From CAJQQK01 sp963696075 (GTDB taxonomy: Bacteria; Pseudomonadota; Alphaproteobacteria; Rhizobiales; Hyphomicrobiaceae), in NCBI GenBank assembly GCA_963696075.1, contig CAVOJD010000029.1, forward strand, positions 310,001 to 374,000: a stretch of 64,000 nt of DNA, written 5' to 3'. The position numbers and the translations under genes are program-made. The notes beneath the pieces were generated by a model. That model saw nothing but the letters and a program-made list of their open reading frames with translations, was not told where the DNA came from and did no database searches. Below, piece by piece: positions 44,026 through 52,420 of this stretch (positions are counted from its first letter, which is position 1; each line of letters begins with the position of its first letter).

Positions 44026-44822
44026 GTTCGGCCTGCCCCTTGCGTCATAGTAAGCTTATGCGTTCCATTAGTTACACCAACCACAACTTCCATCTCTGTG
44101 ACCTAGACCGTTGCAGCTGAGACCCATTTCGAGCGGCGTCTCCTCGGCAAACCCAGTCTTGGAAGCATTATGGGGTGCCGATGCTCCGAGCTTCTCTTTC
44201 CTAGACCCAACAAGACCCGTCAACGGAGACGCCACTTCCCTTGCTCGCTAAGACGATCCAGTTTCGGATCGCGACCAGCGTCAGCACCTCGTCTAGATTT
44301 GAAGCTACGGACGGTGTCACGGCGGAGTCGACCGAAGTTCCGCGGGCTGTGGATTATGACAATTCACGCAGTGGCTTCTCCGCCGCAGACCTCGAAGCAG
44401 CAGCCGGCTCCGATCAATCGCTTACACCGAGTTCTCAGTCGGAGGAAAGCTCGCGAATTCGCCGCGTAGTCGTCCAGGGATCTACACCAAGTTGCGTGAC
44501 TGCCTCGCGCGTCGTGCTCAGTCCGGCGTCGATGTCGTCTCTTGCTCTTCGTACTTGTTCGTCAGAAATCTAGCCCGTAGGGTGCGTTAGCGAACGCGTA
44601 ACGCACCGCACCACTTGCGCAATGGGCCGGCGTCGGAAAGGCTTCACACAACCGACCGTCGCCGAGTCGTCAACGGAGGGTTTTAAGTTCGTCCGGTAAT
44701 TGATAGGTTCGCCAACAGTTTGAGAGAGCCGATGACCGTGGAGGCTGACCCCAACCGGTCACTGTGCCGATAACCGGCACATCGCACTATTCATATCACG
44801 GCTTCCGCAGAGCACCGACCCC
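44026..44822. other. Gene-poor stretch before cfa
   Basis: About 800 bases with no supportable gene. Short frames at 44170-44573 are Ser/Arg-rich and lack ribosome sites or family features. A palindrome lies at 44577-44607 (separate entry). The cfa promoter presumably lies near 44700-44822 but is not identifiable by eye. Confidence 0.4.
44577..44607. repeat. REP-like palindrome, second class
   Basis: GTAG is followed by GGTGCGTTA (44581-44589), a 9-nt loop and TAACGCACC (44599-44607). The GTAGGGTGCGTT head recurs near 39177 without its second arm. It is unlike the R1-R3 sequence except for the GTAG head and the palindromic plan. Confidence 0.6.
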
Positions 44823-46079
44823 ATGTTCCCATTGTCATCCCTACTTACCCGCATGATCCGAACCGGTACTCTGACGGTAACCGATGCCACCGGCGGGCTG
44901 CACACCTTCGGTGGCAAGCTACCCGGCCCTGAAGTCTCGATGAAACTATCCGACACAGCCCTCTATCGTTCTCTTGTGCTCAACTCCGAACTCGCCGCCG
45001 GCGAGGCCTACATGAACGGCACACTCACATTCCCCGGTTCCAGTCTGCGCGCGTTTCTTGAGCTCATTTCGCTCAACCGCAACGACCGCCCGCCAACACC
45101 AGTTCAACGCGCCGTTGGCGCCGCCGCCAAGACGTTCAAGCGATTCCAGCAGTCTAACCCTGTTGGCCGCGCGCAGCAGAACGTCGCACACCACTACGAC
45201 ATCGGTAACCAGCTCTACCGACTGTTCCTCGACAAAGGACTGTTCTACTCCTGTGCCTATTTCGAGAATGACGATGACACCCTCGAAGCCGCTCAGCGGG
45301 CCAAGTGCCGGCTGATCGCCGCAAAGCTCGGCCTGAAGCCAGGGCAGAAAATTCTCGACATCGGCAGCGGCTGGGGCGGTCTTGCAATCTATCTCGCCCA
45401 GATGGCGGACGTCGAAGTCCTGGGCGTGACGCTCTCGAAAGAACAGCACGCACTCGCTCAGGAGCGCGCCCAAAAGGCCGGTGTGTCACACCGCGTCAAA
45501 TTCGAACTTCGCGACTACCGCGAGATAGATCAGAAGTTCGACCGCCTCGTTTCCGTCGGCATGTTCGAACACGTTGGCGTACCTCGCTATAATGAGTTCT
45601 TCCAACATATAAACAAATTGATGCCCGACGACGGCGTGATGCTTCTGCATTCGATCGGACACATGAGCCCACCCTCGACGGCGAGCCCCTGGTTGCGCAA
45701 ATACATCTTCCCCGGCGCCTACTCGCCAGCGCTTTCGGAAGTCTTCCCCGCAGTCGAACGTAATCGCCTTTGGGTGACCGACTGTGAGTTCCTCCGGCTC
45801 CACTACGCAATGACACTTGAGCACTGGCACAACCGCTTTCAGACACATCGCGCCGAAATCCAGGCCATGTACGACGAGCGCTTCTGTCGCATGTGGGAGT
45901 TCTACCTCGTCAGTGCCGAAATGATGTTCCGCACCGGCGCGCAGGAAGTCTTCCACCTCCAACTCTCCCGCAAGCGCGACGTCTCGCCCATCCGCCGGGA
46001 TTACATGGTCGACGTCCAACGCGAGCTCAAACTACGCGAAGCAGAACGTCTCCCGAAACTCCCTGAGGGTGTTGAGTAG
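44823..46079 (+). CDS. cfa: Cyclopropane-fatty-acyl-phospholipid synthase
   Basis: SAM-dependent enzyme of 418 aa that converts unsaturated acyl chains of membrane phospholipids to cyclopropane forms. The N-terminal lipid-binding region includes LNSELAAGEAYMNGTL. The linker NVAHHYDIGNQLYRLFLD and SCAYFENDDDTLEAAQRAKC are diagnostic. The SAM motif is KILDIGSGWGGLAIYLAQ (about residue 179), followed by GVTLSKEQHALA and SVGMFEHVG. The C-terminus WHNRFQTHRAEIQAMYDERF matches the family. It marks the return to core-like sequence after the accessory strip. Confidence 0.95.
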   Translation: MFPLSSLLTRMIRTGTLTVTDATGGLHTFGGKLPGPEVSMKLSDTALYRSLVLNSELAAGEAYMNGTLTFPGSSLRAFLELISLNRNDRPPTPVQRAVGAAAKTFKRFQQSNPVGRAQQNVAHHYDIGNQLYRLFLDKGLFYSCAYFENDDDTLEAAQRAKCRLIAAKLGLKPGQKILDIGSGWGGLAIYLAQMADVEVLGVTLSKEQHALAQERAQKAGVSHRVKFELRDYREIDQKFDRLVSVGMFEHVGVPRYNEFFQHINKLMPDDGVMLLHSIGHMSPPSTASPWLRKYIFPGAYSPALSEVFPAVERNRLWVTDCEFLRLHYAMTLEHWHNRFQTHRAEIQAMYDERFCRMWEFYLVSAEMMFRTGAQEVFHLQLSRKRDVSPIRRDYMVDVQRELKLREAERLPKLPEGVE

Positions 46080-46616
46080 GTAGCTCAGTCGCAAAATCAA
46101 CTGCTGGGGGCGTCTCTTCACTGGCCCATTCTGCCTCGGTTCTCTTTGTCTGCATCCAACGGCAACGGACGTGGAAAGGCAAACCTCTGCGACATTGGCC
46201 GACGGTCGAGGTGGGTTAAAAGCGGGCTCGGAGACGGTTCAACATACTCCCGCTCGACAGCCAATACCGACCGTCATCGGTCCGAAGCAAGAACGGCGAC
46301 GCGATGCCCTCAACACCGGAACCGATGCTGCGCTGCAACGAAAACTTGATCAGTTCCAGTGGCCGCGCGACCCCGCCGACGAACTCTACATCCTCAACAA
46401 GGTTCTCAACGAACACGACGTCCCACCCGTTACTTTCCTCCACGAACTGCTGCCAGGCGCATATCTGACCCGTCCTGCAGCGAGTCGATCACAGTTCAGC
46501 CTGGATCGTTTCGAAATCTGAGTTTTTATCCATCACAGCGTAAAACCGCGTGGTACGAAATCGAAGTTCAGGTGATTCGGGCTTGCTTAACGGAGAATAC
46601 AGCTATCGGCCACTCG
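46080..46616. other. Region with only weak ORFs
   Basis: Over 500 bases between cfa and the lipoprotein hydrolase. One 116-codon frame (46171-46521, GTG start, containing LDQFQWPRDPADELYILNKV) could be a small gene, but it has no ribosome site and no family I recognise. The upstream promoter of the hydrolase must also lie here. Confidence 0.3.
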
Positions 46617-47744
46617 TTGAGGACAGCGCTGATCGGCCTGGTGGTCACTGTCATGGTCGCGGCCTGCGCACCGCGTCCAGATGTAAGTGTGCTTGTTCCC
46701 GTCGACCACCCGCCTCGCTTCACCCAGAAGGTTGAAATGCTCATTGCAACCACGCGCGGTTTGGGCGATCCCTCGAACCCGTTTGCGCTTTCGACTGATC
46801 GGTCTTGGGGACTGAACTACGGCTCGCACACCGTATCGATACCGACACATCATAAACCTGGTCAGATCGAATGGCCGGACCAGGTGCCACCAGATCCCGC
46901 ATATCATTTCATGACGACAGACAGGGCGTTGTTGGAACGTCAACAGTTCTTGACTGCGCTTCGCCAGCAAGCTGCTTCCCGCAAGGGAAGGGTGATGGTG
47001 TTCGTCCATGGCTACAACATGCTCTACCAGGAGGCGGTTTACTGGCTTGGGCAGATCGCCCATGACGCCGAGTTCCAGGGCATGCCTTTGCTTTTTGCGT
47101 GGCCTTCGCGCGGGAAGGCTGAGCTGTATCTCGCGGATCGCGAGTCGGTCACCTATTCGCGCGATTTCTTCGAGAATTTCTTGCGCGAGATCGCGGCGCT
47201 TCCTGAAGTGCGCGAGATCGATGTTCTTGCCCACAGCATGGGTGCACTTCTGACCGTCGAGACGCTCCGCCAGGCCAGTATGAAAGGCGACAAAACGTTC
47301 CAGGGAAAGTTGCACGACGTCATCCTGGCCTCACCTGACATCGATGGAAATGTCTTCCGAACGCAGATCGAAACAATCGGCCGCCTGCCGCGTCCTATGA
47401 CGCTACTTGTATCGGGCGACGACAAGGCATTAGGTCTGTCGAAGCTTCTCGATGGGGGTAACGACCGCGTCGGTTTATTGACCGCTGACAATCAGAAAGC
47501 CATTGACGGGGCTCGACGGTACAATCTCAATATTATCGACCTAACAAATGTCGATCCTGGTGATCCATCAAACCACAGTAAGTTTGCTCGGTCCGGTGCG
47601 GTCATGACAGCGATCGGTAAGCGTATCGATGGCCATGGCAGGCAAGAAGGAAAGCAATCCTCCGGTGTGGTCGCTGCCGTGACGCAAGTCGGAGAAGGCC
47701 TCATAAAAGTGCCAGTCGCGATTCTCGGCGGCGGAAGTCCGTGA
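46617..47744 (+). CDS. DUF900-type alpha/beta-hydrolase lipoprotein
   Basis: Putative envelope-anchored serine hydrolase of about 375 aa. The lipoprotein signal is RTALIGLVVTVMVAAC, with the Cys shortly after the hydrophobic core. The alpha/beta fold shows RVMVFVHGYNMLYQEAVYW, LLFAWPSRGKAELYLADRES and the nucleophile Ser207 in DVLAHSMGALLTVETLRQ. An Asp (LLVSGDDKALGLS) and a late His (NHSKFARSG) complete a likely triad. TTG 46617 gives a clean lipoprotein signal; GTG 46572 is an alternative adding 15 residues. Substrate unknown. Confidence 0.82.
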   Translation: MRTALIGLVVTVMVAACAPRPDVSVLVPVDHPPRFTQKVEMLIATTRGLGDPSNPFALSTDRSWGLNYGSHTVSIPTHHKPGQIEWPDQVPPDPAYHFMTTDRALLERQQFLTALRQQAASRKGRVMVFVHGYNMLYQEAVYWLGQIAHDAEFQGMPLLFAWPSRGKAELYLADRESVTYSRDFFENFLREIAALPEVREIDVLAHSMGALLTVETLRQASMKGDKTFQGKLHDVILASPDIDGNVFRTQIETIGRLPRPMTLLVSGDDKALGLSKLLDGGNDRVGLLTADNQKAIDGARRYNLNIIDLTNVDPGDPSNHSKFARSGAVMTAIGKRIDGHGRQEGKQSSGVVAAVTQVGEGLIKVPVAILGGGSP

Positions 47745-47763
47745 AGTCCGAGGCGCCGCAAGC

Positions 47764-49308
47764 TCAGCCGGCGACGCGATGCCGTAGCCTGGCTGCTCGA
47801 CCCACGGCACGTCCCGCGTGGCACACGCCCTCCCGCGGAAGCGGGTTCGTTCGATGACCCCAAGCGGCCGAACAGCACTCGACCGCTTTGCAATTCTCCG
47901 CCCCCCTCACCCCAACGGCGCCATCGCAACCGGGTGCACATCCTGATACGCCCTGCGCCAGTGACAACAGCCGGCCCTCGCCGAACGGCCGGCCCATGAG
48001 TTGGAACCCGTTCGGCAGCATGCCGGAGAATTCCGGATAGGGCAGCGTCACCGCCGGCAGCATCAGGTAGTTGAGCGGGCGCGAATACATCATGATCTTC
48101 GCGAGAACCGTCATCAGGTGCTGCCCGCCCGCGACATCCGTTTCCTCGATCGTCGGGATCGGGCCAGCGAAGTTCGGCAGCATGACGACGTCCGCCGTCG
48201 AATAGACCTCGCCGAGGATCTTCTTGAGCATCTCACCCCGCGCGCGCATCGCAACCAGATAATCGTGCGCCGGCACGAAGTGGCCGTATTCGACGCGCGC
48301 CTGGACCTGCGGCCCGTAATCATCCGCGCGGTTGCGCAGGAACGGGGAGTGCGCCGCCGCTGCTTCCGAGAGCTGGACCAGTTGCGCCAGGTGATCGAGG
48401 GTTTCCCAGTTGTCGATTTTGACGGCGACCTTTGTCGCGCCGGCCTGCTCGAGAATATGGAGCGCCTGTTCGAGCCGGTCCTGAACGCTGGCGTCCGCCT
48501 TGCCGATCAGCGCCTCGTCGATGCCGATCTTCACGCCTTCGATCGACTGCCCTGCAAGCGTCGGATAGTCGGGAACCGGGCGCAGGCTGGTCCCGGCATC
48601 GCGCGCGTCATGACCGGCAATGATCCGCAGCATCACCGCGAGATCACGCGCATCCCGCGCAATCGGCCCGACCGCATCGAGTGTGGCGGCAAGCGGCATC
48701 GCCCCGGCCCGCGAGACGAGACCCCACGTCGGCTTGAGCGACATCACCCCGCAAGCAGCAGCCGGCAACCGGAGCGACCCCGCCGTGTCGGAGCCAAGCC
48801 CCATTGGAATGGCGCCTGTTGCAACCGACATCGCCGTGCCCGACGACGACCCGCCGCTGACATGGCCCGTGTCCCACGGGTTGCGGGCATGGCCAAGGAC
48901 GTAGTTGTGCCCGATCGGGCCATAGGCGAATTCGGTGAGGTGCAGCGCCGCCATCTCGTGGGAGCCGGCAGCACGAAGCCGCGCGATCACGGTGGCGTCG
49001 TGCGCGGCAGGGGCATCGGCGTGGATGTTGCCGCCCCAGCTCGCCGTCTTGCCGGTGCGATCGAACATGTCCTTGTGCGCCAAAGGCACGCCCGCGAGCG
49101 GTCCCGTCGCCTGGCCCTTCTCGATCGCGGCATCGGCCTTGCGTGCGGCAGCGAGTGCTTCGTCATCCTCGAAGGCAACGACGGCATTCGAGCGCTGGTT
49201 GACCGCCTTGAGCCGCACCAGCAGCGTCTCGGTCGCCTCGACACTCGAGATCTCACGCGCCTTGATCTTGGCCGCGAGGTCAACGGCGGAGAGCTTGTGG
49301 ATGTCCAT
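47764..49308 (-). CDS. Amidase signature (AS) family amidase, C-terminus shifted by an apparent 1-base insertion
   Basis: Ser-cisSer-Lys amidohydrolase related to GatA/AtzE. The catalytic Lys is in GVPLAHKDMFDRTGK, the serine-rich core is GHVSGGSSSGTAMSVATGA with GLGSDTAGSLRLPAA, and the tail has LPNGFQLMGRPFGEGRLLSL. After LAQ the frame reads GVSGCAPGC and runs on for about 60 unrelated residues. Removing one base in the CCC at 47951-47953 gives AYQDVHPVAMAPLG and a stop at 47907, the expected family ending. The intact gene would therefore be 47907-49308. ATG 49308 overlaps the stop of a small upstream gene (TAATG). Confidence 0.88.
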   Translation of the reverse strand: MDIHKLSAVDLAAKIKAREISSVEATETLLVRLKAVNQRSNAVVAFEDDEALAAARKADAAIEKGQATGPLAGVPLAHKDMFDRTGKTASWGGNIHADAPAAHDATVIARLRAAGSHEMAALHLTEFAYGPIGHNYVLGHARNPWDTGHVSGGSSSGTAMSVATGAIPMGLGSDTAGSLRLPAAACGVMSLKPTWGLVSRAGAMPLAATLDAVGPIARDARDLAVMLRIIAGHDARDAGTSLRPVPDYPTLAGQSIEGVKIGIDEALIGKADASVQDRLEQALHILEQAGATKVAVKIDNWETLDHLAQLVQLSEAAAAHSPFLRNRADDYGPQVQARVEYGHFVPAHDYLVAMRARGEMLKKILGEVYSTADVVMLPNFAGPIPTIEETDVAGGQHLMTVLAKIMMYSRPLNYLMLPAVTLPYPEFSGMLPNGFQLMGRPFGEGRLLSLAQGVSGCAPGCDGAVGVRGAENCKAVECCSAAWGHRTNPLPREGVCHAGRAVGRAARLRHRVAG

Positions 49309-49523
49309 TACTGATCCCCCGGGTGTTCGGCGTCGGCGTTGGCGTCCAGAACGGCGATGATGTCGTAGGTGTCGGCGGTAAACGGCAGGCCGTCGGAAAC
49401 CGATCGCGCCGTCTCGCTCAGCATCCGGATGTGCGAGACAATGCGCGCGCGGCGCTCATCACTGACGTCATGGTCGCCGAGGCTGATCGGCAGGGACGGG
49501 GCGTTGGCGTTGGGCTCTGCCAC
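49308..49523 (-). CDS. Small AtzG/GatC-like amidase partner
   Basis: Protein of 71 aa translated from GTG 49523 with AAGGAG 7 nt upstream; the stop overlaps the amidase start by one base. The helical pattern RRARIVSHIRMLSETARSV followed by LPFTADTYDIIAVLDA recalls GatC and the DUF4089/AtzG proteins that bind and stabilise amidases. Assignment is from size, coupling and pattern, not clear sequence identity. Confidence 0.6.
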   Translation of the reverse strand: MAEPNANAPSLPISLGDHDVSDERRARIVSHIRMLSETARSVSDGLPFTADTYDIIAVLDANADAEHPGDQ

Positions 49524-50161
49524 GGGGCACTCCTTTGGCGTTGCGGGGCACACGAACGAGCGTGGTGCTCCCGCGTGTTGGATCAGGTTATGGCGCGAAC
49601 TATAGCCGTTTCCCGCGGCCTTGAAACAGTCAGCTTGTTGTCCGCGCCTCAAGCCCCCCCGCCAGCGCCCCGTTCGCGTGCAGCGGAAAGAAACGGAAAA
49701 TTTGGAAACCAAACCGCATCGTCGACCTTGCAATTGCCATTTTCATTCGGCTAAAAGCACGCTCCATTTTGATGAACGAAAGGACGCCAATGCAAACGAA
49801 CAGTCGACATAGACCGGGGGTTCCGGTGGATGGCGCCTGCTCTTTGCCAATCGGCAGCGCGTCCTTCAGCTGAGAAGCTGATCATCTGCCGGCCATCTGC
49901 TCGGCCCTGACAAGGGGCACCGGGCAGGATCTCGCGTCGGAAGGCTGACAGGGCCTGACGACACCGCGATCGGCCGAAGCCGGCACCACCCCCAATTGAT
50001 CATCACCGGTCCCGACGCCAGCAAGGCGTTGGCTGCGGCGGCGTTGTGCCGCCGCCAAGCCAGCGGCCTTCGCTTTCGTCCTGTGCGCTCCTGAAAAGGT
50101 CCGCCGGCAAGGCAACGCAACGCGTCGTGCCCAAACCGAACCTCGCACTTGGAGAAATCCA
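49524..50161. other. Divergent intergenic region
   Basis: 638 bases between the amidase pair and the PcfJ-domain gene. It contains a GGCGGC gttgt GCCGCC hairpin near 50040 and an AT-richer segment around 49690-49800, but no supportable gene or known RNA. Confidence 0.4.
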
Positions 50162-51331
50162 ATGGGCAACGCAGTCATTTCTGCGAACGAGGGCGCGCGT
50201 CCGTGCGCGCTCGAAACGCAGATCAAGCGCTATCACCGCTCGTACCGGCGCCGCCTGCGTAAGCTGGTCCGCCACTCGAGCCGCCTCGGTGACCTGGCCT
50301 ACACGTTCCCCGCCGCAGCCTTCGCGCTGGTGTCGGGGCGCGCGACGCCGGACCGCCGTGGCGAGGCCGTGCGCATGGTCATCGACGGTCGCTCCCTGAA
50401 GGACGTCGCAGCCATCCTCGACCTTGCCACGTGGACCCGCCGCCTGCCGCCGGAAGCCTTCTGCCGTCCCCTTGGGGCGCTCCCGGAAGGTGCCCGCTTC
50501 GCCCGCAAGGTCGCAAACCGCGTCCCGGATGAGGCGGATTCGGTGGCGCCGTGGCTGGCTGCAATCGAGACGGGCTTCGAGGCAGCGGATGAGAATTTCG
50601 CGCTCTGGCTTGCCGGCCTGCGCATCTACGGCCGGCCGGACCTTGGCGAACTTCCCGTCCGCCCGCTCGCCATCTACGCCTGGTTCTCCGGCCAGGACGA
50701 TGTTCGGGCGCGCCGTCTGATGGATAAGCCGTGGCATGCGCAGTTGCGCTACGCCGCAGCCATCCAGCAGATGCAGTCCTGGTACGAGCGTATCGTCGCC
50801 GACCTGACGCGGGCCGACCTCAAGCGAGGGCCGGGCCGCTACAGCCGGCGCCGCGCCAACCACGGCTACGCCTTCGTGCCCCTGCTCACCGCAGAGGACC
50901 TGAAGGAGGAAGGCCGCATCATGCAGAACTGTGTCGGCAGCTATGCCGGCATGGTTGCTGCCCGCGAATGCGCGATCTTCTCGATCCGCCGCGGTTCCTT
51001 CCGCGCCGCCACCCTGGAGGTGCGCTGGGACCGCTACGGCAACCGGGGCCCCTGGATCGCGCAGATCGAGGCGGCCGGGAACACCCGGGCGCCTGATGCG
51101 ATCGTTGAAGTCGCCCGCGAGTGGCTCCGCGAGCAGGACAACTTCGTCCATGTCTCGCAGATCCGCGATGGTCGGCTGACAATGGACGCCACGCGCTGGA
51201 AGGCCCTGTGGCTGCCCTACGTGACGGCCAAGGGCGGCAAGCATCTGCCGCTCGAACGGCCCGACGCCCAGGTCCTGGCCAACCTGCTCGCCGATATCGA
51301 CGGGCTCGCCCGGATCGCGCGTCACGGCTGA
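50162..51331 (+). CDS. PcfJ-domain protein
   Basis: Protein of 389 aa. The C-terminal PcfJ core is recognisable: LLTAEDLKEEGRIMQNCVGS, then YAGMVAARECAIFSIRRG and AATLEVRWD (about residues 240-300), a basic domain first noted on conjugative plasmids. The N-terminal half is helical and Arg-rich (IKRYHRSYRRRLRKLVRHSS), suggesting nucleic-acid binding. ATG 50162 has GGAG 7 nt upstream. No conjugation gene is nearby and the GC-rich codon use matches the chromosome. Function unknown. Confidence 0.8.
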   Translation: MGNAVISANEGARPCALETQIKRYHRSYRRRLRKLVRHSSRLGDLAYTFPAAAFALVSGRATPDRRGEAVRMVIDGRSLKDVAAILDLATWTRRLPPEAFCRPLGALPEGARFARKVANRVPDEADSVAPWLAAIETGFEAADENFALWLAGLRIYGRPDLGELPVRPLAIYAWFSGQDDVRARRLMDKPWHAQLRYAAAIQQMQSWYERIVADLTRADLKRGPGRYSRRRANHGYAFVPLLTAEDLKEEGRIMQNCVGSYAGMVAARECAIFSIRRGSFRAATLEVRWDRYGNRGPWIAQIEAAGNTRAPDAIVEVAREWLREQDNFVHVSQIRDGRLTMDATRWKALWLPYVTAKGGKHLPLERPDAQVLANLLADIDGLARIARHG

Positions 51332-51381
51332 GCCGGCTGTGGGCCCTTTCTGGCCCCATGGGACGGTTGTGGCCGAACAAG

Positions 51382-51419
51382 AAAAAGCCCACGGGCTGCC
51401 GGATCAGCGGCCCGTGGGC
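51382..51419 (-). terminator. Terminator-like hairpin oriented on the minus strand
   Basis: GCCCACGGGC (51387-51396) and GCCCGTGGGC (51410-51419) form a perfect 10-bp stem. The T-run needed for termination is on the minus strand (five A at 51382-51386 on plus). No minus-strand gene precedes it. On the plus strand it lies 55 nt after the PcfJ stop. Confidence 0.6.
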
Positions 51420-51541
51420 GCCACCATCCCTGCCTTGATCTTAACGGCCGAGGCTGCGCCCCCCTCTCGAAACTTGGCCCTTGCCATGGCAAAGTGCGGC
51501 GCTGTTTCCCTTTTTGCATACAACACGCGAGGACTGGCTTG

Positions 51542-52402
51542 ATGTCGAAATGGAGCGCGCGGCGCAAACGCTTCCGCGAACTGATGGCGGGGAATGAATG
51601 CCTCAACCCGGGCTCCGTGTTCGACCCGATGTCGGCGCGCATCGCCGAACACGTCGGCTATGAACTCGGCATGTTCGCCGGCTCCACGGCCTCCATGACG
51701 GTCCTCGGCGCGCCGGATCACATCGTCCTCACCCTCAGCGAATTCGCAGCCCAGTGCCAGCGCATCAACCGCGCCTTCTCCCTCCCCCTGATGGTCGATG
51801 CCGACCACGGCTACGGCAACGCCCTCAACGTCATGCGCACCATCGAGGAACTCGAGATCGCCGGCGTCTCCGGCATGTCGATCGAGGACACCGACCTGCC
51901 GCCGCCCTTCGGCCTTGATGGCGCCCAGCGGCTCCTCTCGCGCGAGGAAGGCATCGGCAAGATGAAGGCCGCCGTCGAAGCGCGCGTCGATCCCGACCTC
52001 TTCATTGCCGGCCGCACCAGCGCCATTGCGATCGCCGGTGTGGAAGAGACAATTGCCCGCGCCACCGCCTACCAGGACTGCGGCGTCGACGCGATCTTCC
52101 TCGTCGGCCTCAAGACGCGCGAGGAACTCGACGCCATCGCCCCCCACGTCCACCTGCCGATCATCCTCGGCGCGACGCCGGATGCGATCGACGACAAGGC
52201 CTATCTCGCCGAGCGCGGCGTCCGGATTTCGCTACAGGGCCACCATCCGATCCGCGCGGCCCAGCAGGCCGTCTATGCCACGATGCGCGCCATGCGCGAT
52301 GGCACCCACCCCCGCGATCTGGAGGGGATGCCCTCCAAGGATCTGCTGCGCACGGCCATGGCGGAAGACGACTACGACCGCTGGATGAAAGACTACCTCT
52401 GA
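51542..52402 (+). CDS. Isocitrate lyase/PEP mutase-superfamily enzyme, oxaloacetate decarboxylase-like
   Basis: TIM-barrel enzyme of 286 aa acting on a small 2-oxo acid with Mg2+. The N-terminus NECLNPGSVFDPMSARIAEH, then GYELGMFAGSTASMTVLGAP, matches the PA4872-type oxaloacetate decarboxylase branch. Metal-site region LMVDADHGYGNALNVMRTIE and SIEDTDLPPPFG replace the KKCGH motif of isocitrate lyases. ATG 51542 has GAGG 9 nt upstream. It is followed after 18 nt by a ketopantoate-reductase-family gene in the same direction, so both probably act on related oxo/hydroxy acids. Confidence 0.88.
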   Translation: MSKWSARRKRFRELMAGNECLNPGSVFDPMSARIAEHVGYELGMFAGSTASMTVLGAPDHIVLTLSEFAAQCQRINRAFSLPLMVDADHGYGNALNVMRTIEELEIAGVSGMSIEDTDLPPPFGLDGAQRLLSREEGIGKMKAAVEARVDPDLFIAGRTSAIAIAGVEETIARATAYQDCGVDAIFLVGLKTREELDAIAPHVHLPIILGATPDAIDDKAYLAERGVRISLQGHHPIRAAQQAVYATMRAMRDGTHPRDLEGMPSKDLLRTAMAEDDYDRWMKDYL

Positions 52403-52420
52403 GAGAAGGATCAGGCGGTA

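Noticed and set aside
44170..44573. Two ORFs of about 100 codons before cfa
   Set aside because: Ser/Arg-rich, no ribosome site, no recognisable domain, lying in a degraded strip.
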